A DNA stretch of 64,000 bases from assembly GCA_039583875.1 (NCBI GenBank), contig CM077147.1:107678124-107742123 (forward strand), given 5' to 3'. Origin of the DNA: Platanthera guangdongensis (lineage: Eukaryota; Streptophyta; Magnoliopsida; Asparagales; Orchidaceae). Shown piece after piece: positions 55,660 through 64,000 of this stretch. Position numbers and translations under genes: made by a program. Positions within the stretch are counted from its first letter, which is position 1; every line of letters begins with the position of its first letter. A model generated the notes under the pieces. It was given only the letters and a program-made list of their open reading frames with translations, was not told the DNA's origin and did not search any database.

Positions 55660-56803
55660 AGAGAAGCGAGAGCGGGCTTCACATATCTACCCAAAGGAAC
55701 GCCTCCAACTCTCCGCACACTCGCGAGAGCGGGCTTCCTATGCAAAGAAAGAGAGCGACTCATGCTCAAGATGAGGATCGTTACCCTTGCGTTCCTCTTT
55801 GGCGCCATTGAAAAGTAATCGGATGAAAACAACCGCACTAGTGTTGCCTCCGTGGATCCGGAGTCGGCTCGCGATTCGGAGCTCCGAAGCTCCTCCAATG
55901 GCGGGATCTAGCTCCTTCTTCTTCCCTTGGCTCTCCTCTCTCTCTCTAAGACTTTAGAAAGAGATCACTTAAGAAAAGTGAGGGTTTTCTAAGTCAAAAC
56001 TCGGGTATATCCCTTCAGGAACAACCCCCAGCCGTTGGATCTCAAAACAAGGAAACGAACGGCTTTGATTCGGGGCTGAAATGCCCAATCTGGACCGAAC
56101 ACGGCCTGGCACACGCCCGTGTCCAGGGTCGTGAGCCTCATTCGCCGTCAAAATCGGATCACCTGGAACCGCACACGGGTATCGAACACGCCCGTGTTCG
56201 AGCTGACACGCCCGTGTTCCACTTGACACGGCCGTGTGGCCGGCCGTGTACCCCATGATTTTTCCCCATTTTCAACCCGAGCACTACACGGGTTCTAGGA
56301 CACGCCCGTGTCCCTACCCTTGTCACCTTGACACGCCTGGGCTCCAAGCCGTGTACACGGTCTCGACACTTCGCGGCTAAGTGTCGACACGGGTCGACAC
56401 GCCCTGCGACACGCCCGTGTCGCAGGCCGTGTGCCATGTCTCGACACATTGTCGACACCAAAGTGTCGACTTCGCGGGACGAGTGTCGACACGGGCTGAC
56501 AGGCCCTGCGACACGCCCGTGTCGCAGGCCGTGTGCCATGTCTCGACACATTGTCGAAGCACAGTGTCGACTTCGCGGCTAAGTGTCGACACGGGTCGAC
56601 ACGCCCTGCGACACGCCCGTGTCGCAGGCCGTGTGCCCAGTCTCGACACAATGTCGAGATCAAAGTGTCGACTTCCCGCCTTAGTGTCGACATAGGCTTG
56701 ACACGCCCTGGGACACGCCCGTGTCCCAGGCCGTGTGCCTGCAGCCAGAACTCAAACTGGCCCAAAACATCCCCCTTTCACCTTTGAGTTTTGGGGCGTT
56801 ATA
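55660..56803 (-). repeat. Inverted, related LTR 5' part
   Basis: Read on the minus strand it starts TATAACGCCCCAAAAC at 56803 and follows the same course as 54531-55340: CACGACC-GGACACGGSCGTGTG words, an AACGGCT/GCCGTC leader, GGATCCACGGAGG, and ATGGCGCCAAA-...-AAGGGTAACGAT at about 55780-55815 against 55222-55252. The two are diverged, so this is a sister element and not a simple local inversion. Confidence 0.72.
56340..56740. repeat. About 101-bp tandem repeat with GTGTCGACAC and GACACGCCCGTGTC
   Basis: GTGTCGACA occurs in register at 56381, 56483, 56583 and 56684. Each unit also holds GCGACACGCCCGTGTCGC, a near-perfect palindrome, and TCTCGACAC. Confidence 0.9.
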
Positions 56804-57643
56804 TGGCCCGCGCGTAGGACTTAAATTGTATATGCGGCGTGAGCAACGGGCAAGTGAAATTGGACCTAGGCTATGTGGTATGGTGCGAGAAATCCGAAGA
56901 CGGGCACTGGTCGTAGGCATAGTCGGAGCCTTAGATGGTTGCCAGATAGGCTAAATGTTCACATGTTGTTGCCATCCTGGGGGTGGTGGTGAATGCACTG
57001 ATTGGTCAGGGTTCACCATGAATGTGCCCTCAGTGCACGGGGTGTTTGGTCGTGCGAGCCTACACCTGTGGCGAAATATAATTGCGCTATATTATTTTAT
57101 TGGACTAATGCTATGCAGGGAAAGAGCACCGCCGTCCCGAGTAAGGGGCGTGGTCGTTATAATTTGGTCGGCTTTTAGCTGACCGTTGCCCTGTTTGCCA
57201 CCGTGCGGCGGTATGTGCTTGCATGTGCTGCGGAGCCGAGCGCCAAATAGCGGGTTGGAGCCCATGTTGTTGTGTTGGCCCTAGAAGGCCGTAGAATAGT
57301 TGTTTTTACATTTATCATGTGTGGCCGGCCTGCGAGCCGATGTATGTAAGACATGTTATATTAAGTGAACATTTGTAAGGTCATAAGGCCATGTACCTGT
57401 TTCAGTGTATTTGGGGTTTCATTCCTGTTATTGTAGTTGTGGACATTCATATTTGATGGATTTAAGTTTGGGTTCTTTCAACTTTAAAAACTACCGCTAG
57501 AATGCTCTGTGTAGGACGAGTAGTATTAATTGGATGGTTTGATTATTCATTTGGTAATCCTTCCGACTGTCTGTGGTATATGGAGTCGGGTTCCAGCTTG
57601 ACCTTCTGTTATATGTCATGCGATAGATGAGGGTGTTACAATT

Positions 57644-57657
57644 TGGTATCAGACTTC
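57644..57657 (+). promoter_or_regulatory. Primer binding site after the long LTR
   Basis: TGGTATCAGACTTC; the first ten bases match the tRNA-Met type, the rest has diverged. Only 56 bp of internal sequence remain before the next insertion at 57697. Confidence 0.65.
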
Positions 57658-57696
57658 TGGTTATGGTCAGGCTTAAATGAATTCGTGGGCGAATTC

Positions 57697-59263
57697 TGTT
57701 GGGTAATGTATCCACAATTACCTGGATTTGACGAAGCCACCTATCAAGCTAAGATGAATTCACAATGTATTTGATGAAACCTTTTAAGTTGTGCTTGCAG
57801 TTATTCCACGCTAAGTGCACTCCAATGTCAGGGTGCAGTAGGTCAATATACACGGGTCTGCACGACGTAATCCCTCGTTGAGCAGATCAGTGTGTTGGCC
57901 TACGTGTACTCTCTCTATTAGAGTGTACTTATTTTCAAGTACAGGGCTGTGATAATGCAAGAGCAGACAAGGAGCAAGGATGGGTCAAGGAGCAGCTCAT
58001 GAGCGGAAAGATGAAAAATCATCTAAGTATTATTCGACGAGAATCACCAAGTGATTCTCGCTGATTCGTTGAGAATCACTAGTGATTCTCGCCGAATCGT
58101 CGAGAATCAGCCGTTGATTCTCGCCGTCTCTATCCGGCTACATCAAAGCGTGCAAATCTGGCGCTAAGTCATAATCGTCGAGAATCAAGTGATTCCGAGA
58201 ATTCTCGATCGTCGAGAATCACCATTCTCGCCGACTCGTCGAGAATCACCTTCGATTCTCACCAAATTTGACTTGGGCAATTATCTGGATACCATTGGAC
58301 CGGATCAAATGTTAAGGCTCTGTTTTGAACCGGAATTAGGGCTTCTTCAGGTGGGACCCATAACGGTCATAAAGGAGTATTCTACCGTATAAATACACGC
58401 GTATTTTGAACAGTAAATAAGGACGACAGAAAAATATTCACGAGCCGCCGACGTGACCTAGATCGTGATACCTGCTCCGCCGCCGTCGCCGCTCATGCTA
58501 GTCGATCGTCGGTCGTTTGATCGTGGTATCTTCCAGATCTCCCGGCGACAGAAGCTTAGCCAAGCATAGCGTCTTACGCGTCTAACCAGAGATCCTTTAT
58601 CTCTTGATTCGTTGATCGGGAAAACCTTCCCCTTCCGAATCGATCGAGACGATCGATCCTAGTGTGACCATTGGTAGACCTTGCTAGTTTTGCTATGAAG
58701 ATTGAATCTCCAAAGTACAGCAGCCGCACACCGTTGTCGCCGCCGATCCCGAGAACCAAGCCGCTGCCCTTCTTGCTGCCGCCGGTTTCGGGGAGATTCT
58801 CTCCAAGAGAGATCTAGGGTTGTGGACTCTTCGTTGACTTCAAGAACACGTCATCGAACGAAGAGGGACACCTTAGTCTCCAAAAGTTGTTTGTATTTCT
58901 TGTACATTCTAGTTTCATTTTTGTTGTAAAGGAACGTTGGTTCCTAGTTGTAAGGGTTGGGTGCAACCCGTGTTGTGGGAGTGTTGTCTCCTACGTGTGG
59001 AAGAGTTCCTTCCGATAGTGCAAGGATTGGATTTCAATCCTGTTGGTGAAGTGACCGAGTCGTCCCTTGTTGGGAGATAGGTCGAAGGGGGAAAGTGGAT
59101 GTACCCAAATCGGGGAACCACTATAAATTGCTTGTGTCCTTTCTTTGCTGTGCTGTTTTGTTATCTTGTGTAGGTACAATTTTAATTCCGCAAAAACGCT
59201 GCAAGTCACCTATTCCCCCCCCCCCCCCATAGGTGAAGGTAGTTGACACTAGGTGGACTTTCA
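57697..59263 (+). repeat. 5' LTR of the second sirevirus, 1,567 bp
   Basis: Begins TGTTGGGTAATGTATCC, ends GTGGACTTTCA. CGAGAATC array 58015-58262, TATA box CGTATAAATACACG at 58386-58398, U5 block AGTGGATGTACCC and GGGGAACCACTATAAA at 59094-59127, and a run of 14 C at 59215-59228. Confidence 0.88.
58015..58262. repeat. CGAGAATC/GATTCTCG inverted-motif array
   Basis: At least five facing pairs, for example CGAGAATCA...TGATTCTCG, each able to form an 8-9-bp stem. Two flanking words CGTCGAGAATC repeat. Lies upstream of the TATA box like the array in the other sirevirus. Confidence 0.88.
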
Positions 59264-59265
59264 AG

Positions 59266-59281
59266 TGGTATCAGAGGAAGG
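59266..59281 (+). promoter_or_regulatory. Primer binding site of the second sirevirus
   Basis: TGGTATCAGAGGAAGG, two bases after the LTR; gag ATG 57 nt downstream. Confidence 0.85.
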
Positions 59282-59337
59282 TTACTCATCAAAAAGGTTA
59301 ACACCTTGAGTAGAATCCTGCCACCAGTGTCAAAAGC

Positions 59338-60916
59338 ATGGAGCTGGATCATGGGATCTCTCTACTAAGACTTCCCACGTGCACTAAGGAGTATTATCCC
59401 GTCTGGAAGATGAGAGTATCCTATTACCTGGAGACTATCGATCCTCGAGCATCTCTCATCTTAGAAGAGGGTCCTTTCATTCCTATGAAGACCTCCGGCT
59501 CTGGAAAGGATATCCCAATCCCCAAGTGTATTACTGAGATGTCAGAGACTGAAATCTCATTATTTAATCTGGACAAGATGATTCGTCAGATCATCATGGA
59601 TGTCTGGTCTGGACCTTCTCGATCTAGATTGGAAAAATGTGGGACGACCAAATCTATGTGGGTAACCATCTCAGAGCTGATGGGGGGATCAAAGAAAGCA
59701 GGGATCTGCTGTCAGCAAGAGGATGAAGCCTATGTGGGGGTCCTCGCCTCTGAAGATGAAGGCAAGGATCAATCAGACAGCATCAGGGCTCCGGTGTCCT
59801 TGTCAGAGACTGAAGAAGAAATTGAGGAAAGAAGTTCTGATGAGGCTGACACAACGGTCTCTGGCGCTAGTGACAATAACTCTGAAGAGCAGGTAACTTC
59901 TTCATCTTGCCCCTTCTCTCTTGAAGTTCCTGAAGACAGGAATTGTCACCCTTCAGAAAATCCTGATTCCCTGAAGAGAGCCCTTCAGAAAAGCAACCTA
60001 CTTGTTGAGGAGAAAGCTCGGGAGATTGCTCGGCTGAAGATCTTGTTGGTTCTCCAATTGGCATCCAACAAGGTCAAGGACTCTAAAATCTCAGATCTAG
60101 AGAGTAGTCTAGAGAATGAGAAAAGGATAGTATCCAAATTTTCCAAGGTTGATGCTATGAAGAGAAAGGAAGAAAATGGGTGGATCTCCCGAATTATCAA
60201 TTCATGGAGAAATGGGGAAACAGTATTCAGACCCCCCCACTCTAGGCAGGAAGGGTACTCATCATGCCTTCAGGTATGATCACAGGAACAATCGTGATCA
60301 CTGCAAGGGTGATCTGTCCTCATGTGGAGACACCCATAGTGCAAGGGCTGTCATGGCCACCCATGAGAGAATACCTAAGGCTCATTCTGAGCCCTTTGTA
60401 TTCTCGGCCACTACCCCATCTCGGCATGAATCTGCTGGTATCAGCTCTCAGAATGCTTCTCACCCCCCGAGGACACAGGAAAGGGAGGTTAGAAGTCATG
60501 CAGTAAGTTCTCATGGGGACTCTGGAAGGGTGCTGACTGAAAGGAATGCACCACCTCCTAGGCCTCATGACGCTCGCTACATGCATTCCTTCCACCCTTC
60601 CAAGTGTCACAGTGGAAGAGGCAATTTTGGGAGCAGATCCGGATCTATCCCGTTTGGACATAGGACCTTGACTACCTCAGTCACTGGATCAGGTCAGAAA
60701 CGGAGGTATAACATTCACACGTGTTGGTGCTGTGGCAAGATGAGACACTTTGCCATAGACTGTTGGCACAACCCCTCTGTGTCAAGGGCAAGGGCCTATC
60801 CACGTCTTCTGGGCAGAGGTAGTCTTCCTGACAGGATTTCTGAGGGAAGGCATTCGAGTTTTTATGCTAACAAGAACCTAGGACCCAATATGTATTGGGT
60901 TCCTAAGGTAAGGTAA
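59338..60916 (+). pseudogene. Sirevirus gag with internal deletion and frameshift
   Basis: ATG at 59338 opens 313 codons: YYPVWKMRVSYYLETIDPRA and MWVTISELMGGSKKAG align with the start of the gag at 35215. A jump to the acidic part (EDEAYVGVLASEDEGK) follows, so some 270 residues including the first zinc knuckle are missing. A coiled coil (LKRALQKSNLLVEEKAREIA) follows. The frame changes near 60200-60240. The second frame carries zinc knuckle CWCCGKMRHFAIDC at about 60724 and ends GPNMYWVPKVR at 60916. Not translatable as one chain. Confidence 0.82.
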
Positions 60917-62052
60917 CTCTCTTTTGCAGGGTAGTCTAGGTTCCCGTAAATATGATGGGAACTAGACAGAAGATGTCTCAAGACTGAATTGGAACAAATA
61001 TCTGGAATAACAGAAGTACTATCTACAATGGTATACTCACATTGAACACCTGGTATGCCTTAACCAGAGGGGCTAAATGATAAATCTCATAATCCCAGGT
61101 ATTTTTGATCAGCTCAAATACTTGAGTCATATTGTATCGACATTTATATATATATATATATATTTATTTATATATATACACATATATGTGCGTACACCTA
61201 AGGAAAGGTTAACACTGTAAAAATAAACCTTAGATACATTAATAAAGATTTAATCTGTAAATTCACTGGTAGATTCGAGAACAACCATCTACAAGCATAA
61301 ATCAGTTCACTGAAATTTAAAGAAGATACATCTTTGGAAATCACTAAAACTTACAATTGACATCAAGAAATGTGTGGAAAAACCCCGCACAAACCCTCAA
61401 TAAATTGGTATTAAGAAATATATGTATATAGAAGATTTTTAAACTGTCTTAATATCAGAAGATTTCGAGAATCACTAGGTGGACTTGCAAGTGACTCTCG
61501 AGAATCCAGCATGCCTCTTAACCCGTAGATTCCTCTTGTAGAATCCCGTCGATTTAGACTTAGACAAACTCCCGCCGATCCCTTGTATTTCGCGTTTCGC
61601 ACGAAAACACAGTTAAAACCCCGTTAAAATCCGTCGATATCGCGCAGGAATCCCACCGACCCTTCATATTCCTCATTTCCGTCGAAGTGGCTCATTTCCG
61701 TCGATATCCTGCAAGAATCCCGCCGCTCCTTCCGACGACATCCCGCAGGAATCCCGCAGCCCCTTCCGTCGACATCCCGCAGGAATCCAACAATTTCTTC
61801 CGTTGATATCCCGCAGGCAACTCGCCGATTCTTCCTTCCGTGGATCACTCCTCTCTCGTCCAGGGATTTCTCCGCGGTTTCGATCAAACAAAGTCGCGAG
61901 CGCCTCCCGGTTTTCCGTCGTCTCCGTCGGTTCTCACCGTCTACGCTTTTGGGTAACCACATCCTCACCCTTACAGGGACTTTAATGTTAGTGTCGCTTC
62001 CCTCTTGATTTCTGATTAGGCGTAGAATTGGGATTCCCTCCCTAGGTTTGCA
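60917..62052 (+). other. Region replacing pol, with AT microsatellite and repeat array
   Basis: Begins just after the gag stop with CTCTCTTTTGCAGGG, as in the other sirevirus, but no protease, integrase, RT or RNase H motif follows. A (TA)n-type microsatellite lies at 61143-61190. From about 61465 to 61830, GAGAATC and GTCGACATCCCGCAGGAATC units repeat upstream of ORF3. No clear TATA box before the ORF3 ATG at 62053. Confidence 0.7.
61620..61830. repeat. CGTCGAYATCCCGCAGGAATC repeats upstream of ORF3
   Basis: About six units spaced 25-45 bp (near 61630, 61675, 61700, 61735, 61768, 61802), several with palindromic GTCGAC or GTCGAT cores. Confidence 0.8.
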
Positions 62053-64000
62053 ATGGCTCCAAGGACAACCGCCGGCCTGGTCACTGGATGTGAGTTGGTT
62101 CGAACAGGGTTCTCACATGCTTCAGATGAATTCAGAAACATCATCATCATGCTTGAAGAGGCTGGACTCTCTTTCATACTGGAGCACCCCTGCAAAATCT
62201 TGGACAAGGAAGTGATGGAGTTCTTTGCAACCGCCAGACTCCGGAATGAAGACTCTCTCATCAAGAGTAAGGTTGCAGGTGCAAGGATCAAGATGTCTGC
62301 AAGCAAGCTGACCCAATACTTGCAGCTCACTAGTTCTGAGCACGAGGATTATCTGGAGGAACAGGATAAAAACCAGGACATTATTATTCTGTGGACTCGC
62401 TCGAGGAACCAGATCGATAAAGCGAAAGGAAATGAATGAGGGGGGAAACTTCTGTCCGACATCATTGGGAAAGTACTGATATGCAAACCCGGCTCACATG
62501 ACCACATCTCAGCGGACATGTTCAAGAACCTTGTGGCGATTATCTGCAGAAAGAGATTCAACTGGGGGGTTGCTTTTTGAGAAGATTAAGGACACTCTCA
62601 GATCTCCAAGTTTTGGAAGAATCATCAGCCTATATCTCAATCAGTTAAACGGAGATAGGTTTGACATGAGTAAAGGAGTTCCATTGCATTATTTGAAGAA
62701 AATGGACTCCAGCGTATTTGACAGATGGGAGAGACGCATCGAGCAGGCTGCCATGGTAGAACAACAAGAAGAATCTCCTGCCGAGGACGGAACTGTAGCT
62801 GATTCCTTGGTTATCCCTAGTGAAATTCCTGATGCACTGACTGCAGGAATTGAGGGGGAGCCTCTACCTGCTTCTGCTAATATCATATCTGACATCTCTC
62901 AGATAGCTAGAGATGCAGTTGCGGATCTACAAGAAGAAAGTGAAGCTGTGATGGAAAATGAGGCGTCCCTGAACGTGAATGATCTAGGAGCCGGAGGTAA
63001 TGTAGAGGAAAATGATGAGGGAGGTTTGGAAGATGATGCAGCTGAGAATGATTTCATGGATGATGAGGATGAGGAAGAAGGAAATGCGAGACAAGAAGTA
63101 TTGGAGCCTCAGGACATCACTGAAGTTCCATCTGAAAAGCAAGCTCCTGAGATCGTTCCTGAGAAAATTAGTGTAACAGTGGAGGGGGAGTCCTCTCAGC
63201 AGAGACTGCTAAGTACTTTCGAGAAATCTACTGAGGCTGCAAGTACTCCCCCCTTAGAGACTGTGCTAGTGTCCAGCTCTGCAAGTGAATCTGCTGAAGA
63301 GCAAGGCTAAGGAATGCCTCAGGATCATCCTCTACGAGCTGATCTAGCTAATCACACGGTGAATGTTATTCAAGGTATCGTGGATGAGCTCAAAGCATCT
63401 TTTGAGAAAGCTCAAGATAAAATGTTAAAAAGAATTAAGAAATCTGAGAATCTCATGCTCAAGAACGTTGTGGAAATCAATCACAAACTGGATTTGATGG
63501 AAAAGAAGTTTAAAGACAAGTATACAGCAGCCGGCCAAGCTGTAACTCTTCTTATGGACGGATTGAAAAAGAACACCGATACTCTCGCAGTAGTGAATCA
63601 GAATGCTCATGTCGTAGCAAATAACATTCAAAAGTTTGATGGCAATATGGTGACTCTTAACAGCAATCAACAAGCCTTGATTACCGAGTTCTCCAAGACT
63701 ACAAAGCACATTGATGAGTCACTGCATTCTTATGCAAACTCCATTGCAGTCGAAGACAAAAAGGGGGAGAAAGAATATACAGCTAAGATGACCGAGTTTC
63801 AAGAAATCATAATCAAAAATTTTGAGCAGTCAAACATATATGTTTATGACAGTTGCTGGTGGATGCTCAAACAAGCGTTAGGCGCTAATATCCCTGAAAA
63901 TCCTGAGGGTAATCCTGCTCATGAAAATAATACTGCGGCTGATGAGGGAGCAAGTGCTGAAGAAGTTTTTTTAAGTGAAGCTGATGCTCATAGGGCTGCT
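62053..64000 (+). pseudogene. Sirevirus third ORF homologue, broken, right end off window
   Basis: ATGGCTCCAAGGACA at 62053. Residues GCELVRTGFSHASDEF, KILDKEVMEFF and IKSKVAGARIKMSASKL align with the N-terminus of the ORF at 40947, at perhaps 40% identity. TGA at 62437-62439; the homologous text goes on in the same frame, then shifts near 62570 into the frame 62498-63310 (SFGRIISLYLNQ, acidic tail). TAA at 63308-63310, then the same frame stays open to 64000 with a coiled coil (VVEINHKLDLMEKKFKDKY). So there are two nonsense codons and one frameshift. GGGGGAG tracts occur at 62854, 63184 and 63763. Confidence 0.82.

Larger units (their letters stand above)
54531..57640 (+). repeat. Long Ty3-type LTR (3.1 kb) with inverted LTR piece inside
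   Basis: Starts TGTAACGCCCCGAAAATT, ends GAGGGTGTTACA, followed by a primer binding site. The TGTAACGCCC...TTACA termini and length suggest a Tekay/Del-like chromovirus LTR; without coding sequence this is tentative. About 1.1 kb (about 55660-56803) is a related LTR in inverted orientation, so the native LTR would be about 2 kb. Arrays of ACACGGGCGTGT-type words lie at 54598-54950 and 56095-56740. ORFs in it are shadows. Confidence 0.72.
57697..64000 (+). mobile_element. Second sirevirus, pol-less, right end off window
   Basis: 5' LTR 57697-59263, primer binding site, decayed gag, about 1.1 kb without pol, then an ORF3 homologue that runs to the window edge. The left candidate duplication is AATTC (57692-57696); the right one is beyond the window. 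It is clearly a different sirevirus family from 33025-47243 (LTR motif and protein identities differ), but layout and U5 block are shared. Confidence 0.88.

Overview
The window is plant nuclear DNA from an angiosperm with a repeat-rich genome; the species cannot be named from the sequence. By the boundaries I could set, roughly 85% is LTR retrotransposon, much of it nested. The only host gene I can support is a DUF630/DUF632 protein gene (the NRG2/REL2-type plant family) on the minus strand. Its first coding exon (52086-50922) and second coding exon (9778-9570) are separated by an intron of about 41.1 kb. The junction keeps frame and restores a family-like protein across the splice. Further exons must lie left of the window.

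Layout, left to right. (1) 1-3244: Ty3/gypsy element, minus strand, cut by the window edge, pol frameshifted. (2) 3245-9569: intron 2 of the host gene, holding a young, nearly intact Ty1/copia element (3804-9433, LTRs 699 bp each, TSD ATTTT). (3) 9570-9778: exon 2. (4) 9779-50921: intron 1. It contains a Ty3 deletion derivative (12037-17731, TSD AAAAC); a gag-only Tat-like fragment with a duplicated LTR promoter (19801-22156); a rearranged minus-strand sirevirus-type LTR (22157-24909); the 3' end of a plus-strand Tat-like element (24910-27283); and a gag-only Tat-like element on the minus strand (28050-50671, TSD ATCTT). A complete-length sirevirus (33025-47243, TSD GATCT) is inserted in the gag of that last element. 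(5) 50922-52086: exon 1, then about 1.2 kb of upstream DNA. (6) 53333-54530: LTR end plus polypurine tract of another Tat-like remnant. (7) 54531-57696: a long Ty3 LTR with primer binding site, carrying an inverted related LTR piece. (8) 57697-64000: a second, pol-less sirevirus, running off the right edge.

Retroelement biology. Both sireviruses carry gag and a third large ORF downstream of the pol position. In the first, gag and ORF3 are fully open while pol has three nonsense codons and a frameshift. In the second, pol is absent. In the first, the CpG-containing palindrome GTGTCGACAC fills the LTR upstream of the TATA box and recurs, again with a TATA box, directly upstream of ORF3. This suggests a second, internal promoter built from the same sites as the LTR promoter. 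Six of the eight LTR families visible here carry dense arrays of short CpG-containing inverted motifs, each family with its own motif. These are the signals I consider most worth following up. No rRNA, tRNA, CRISPR or bacterial-type features were found.
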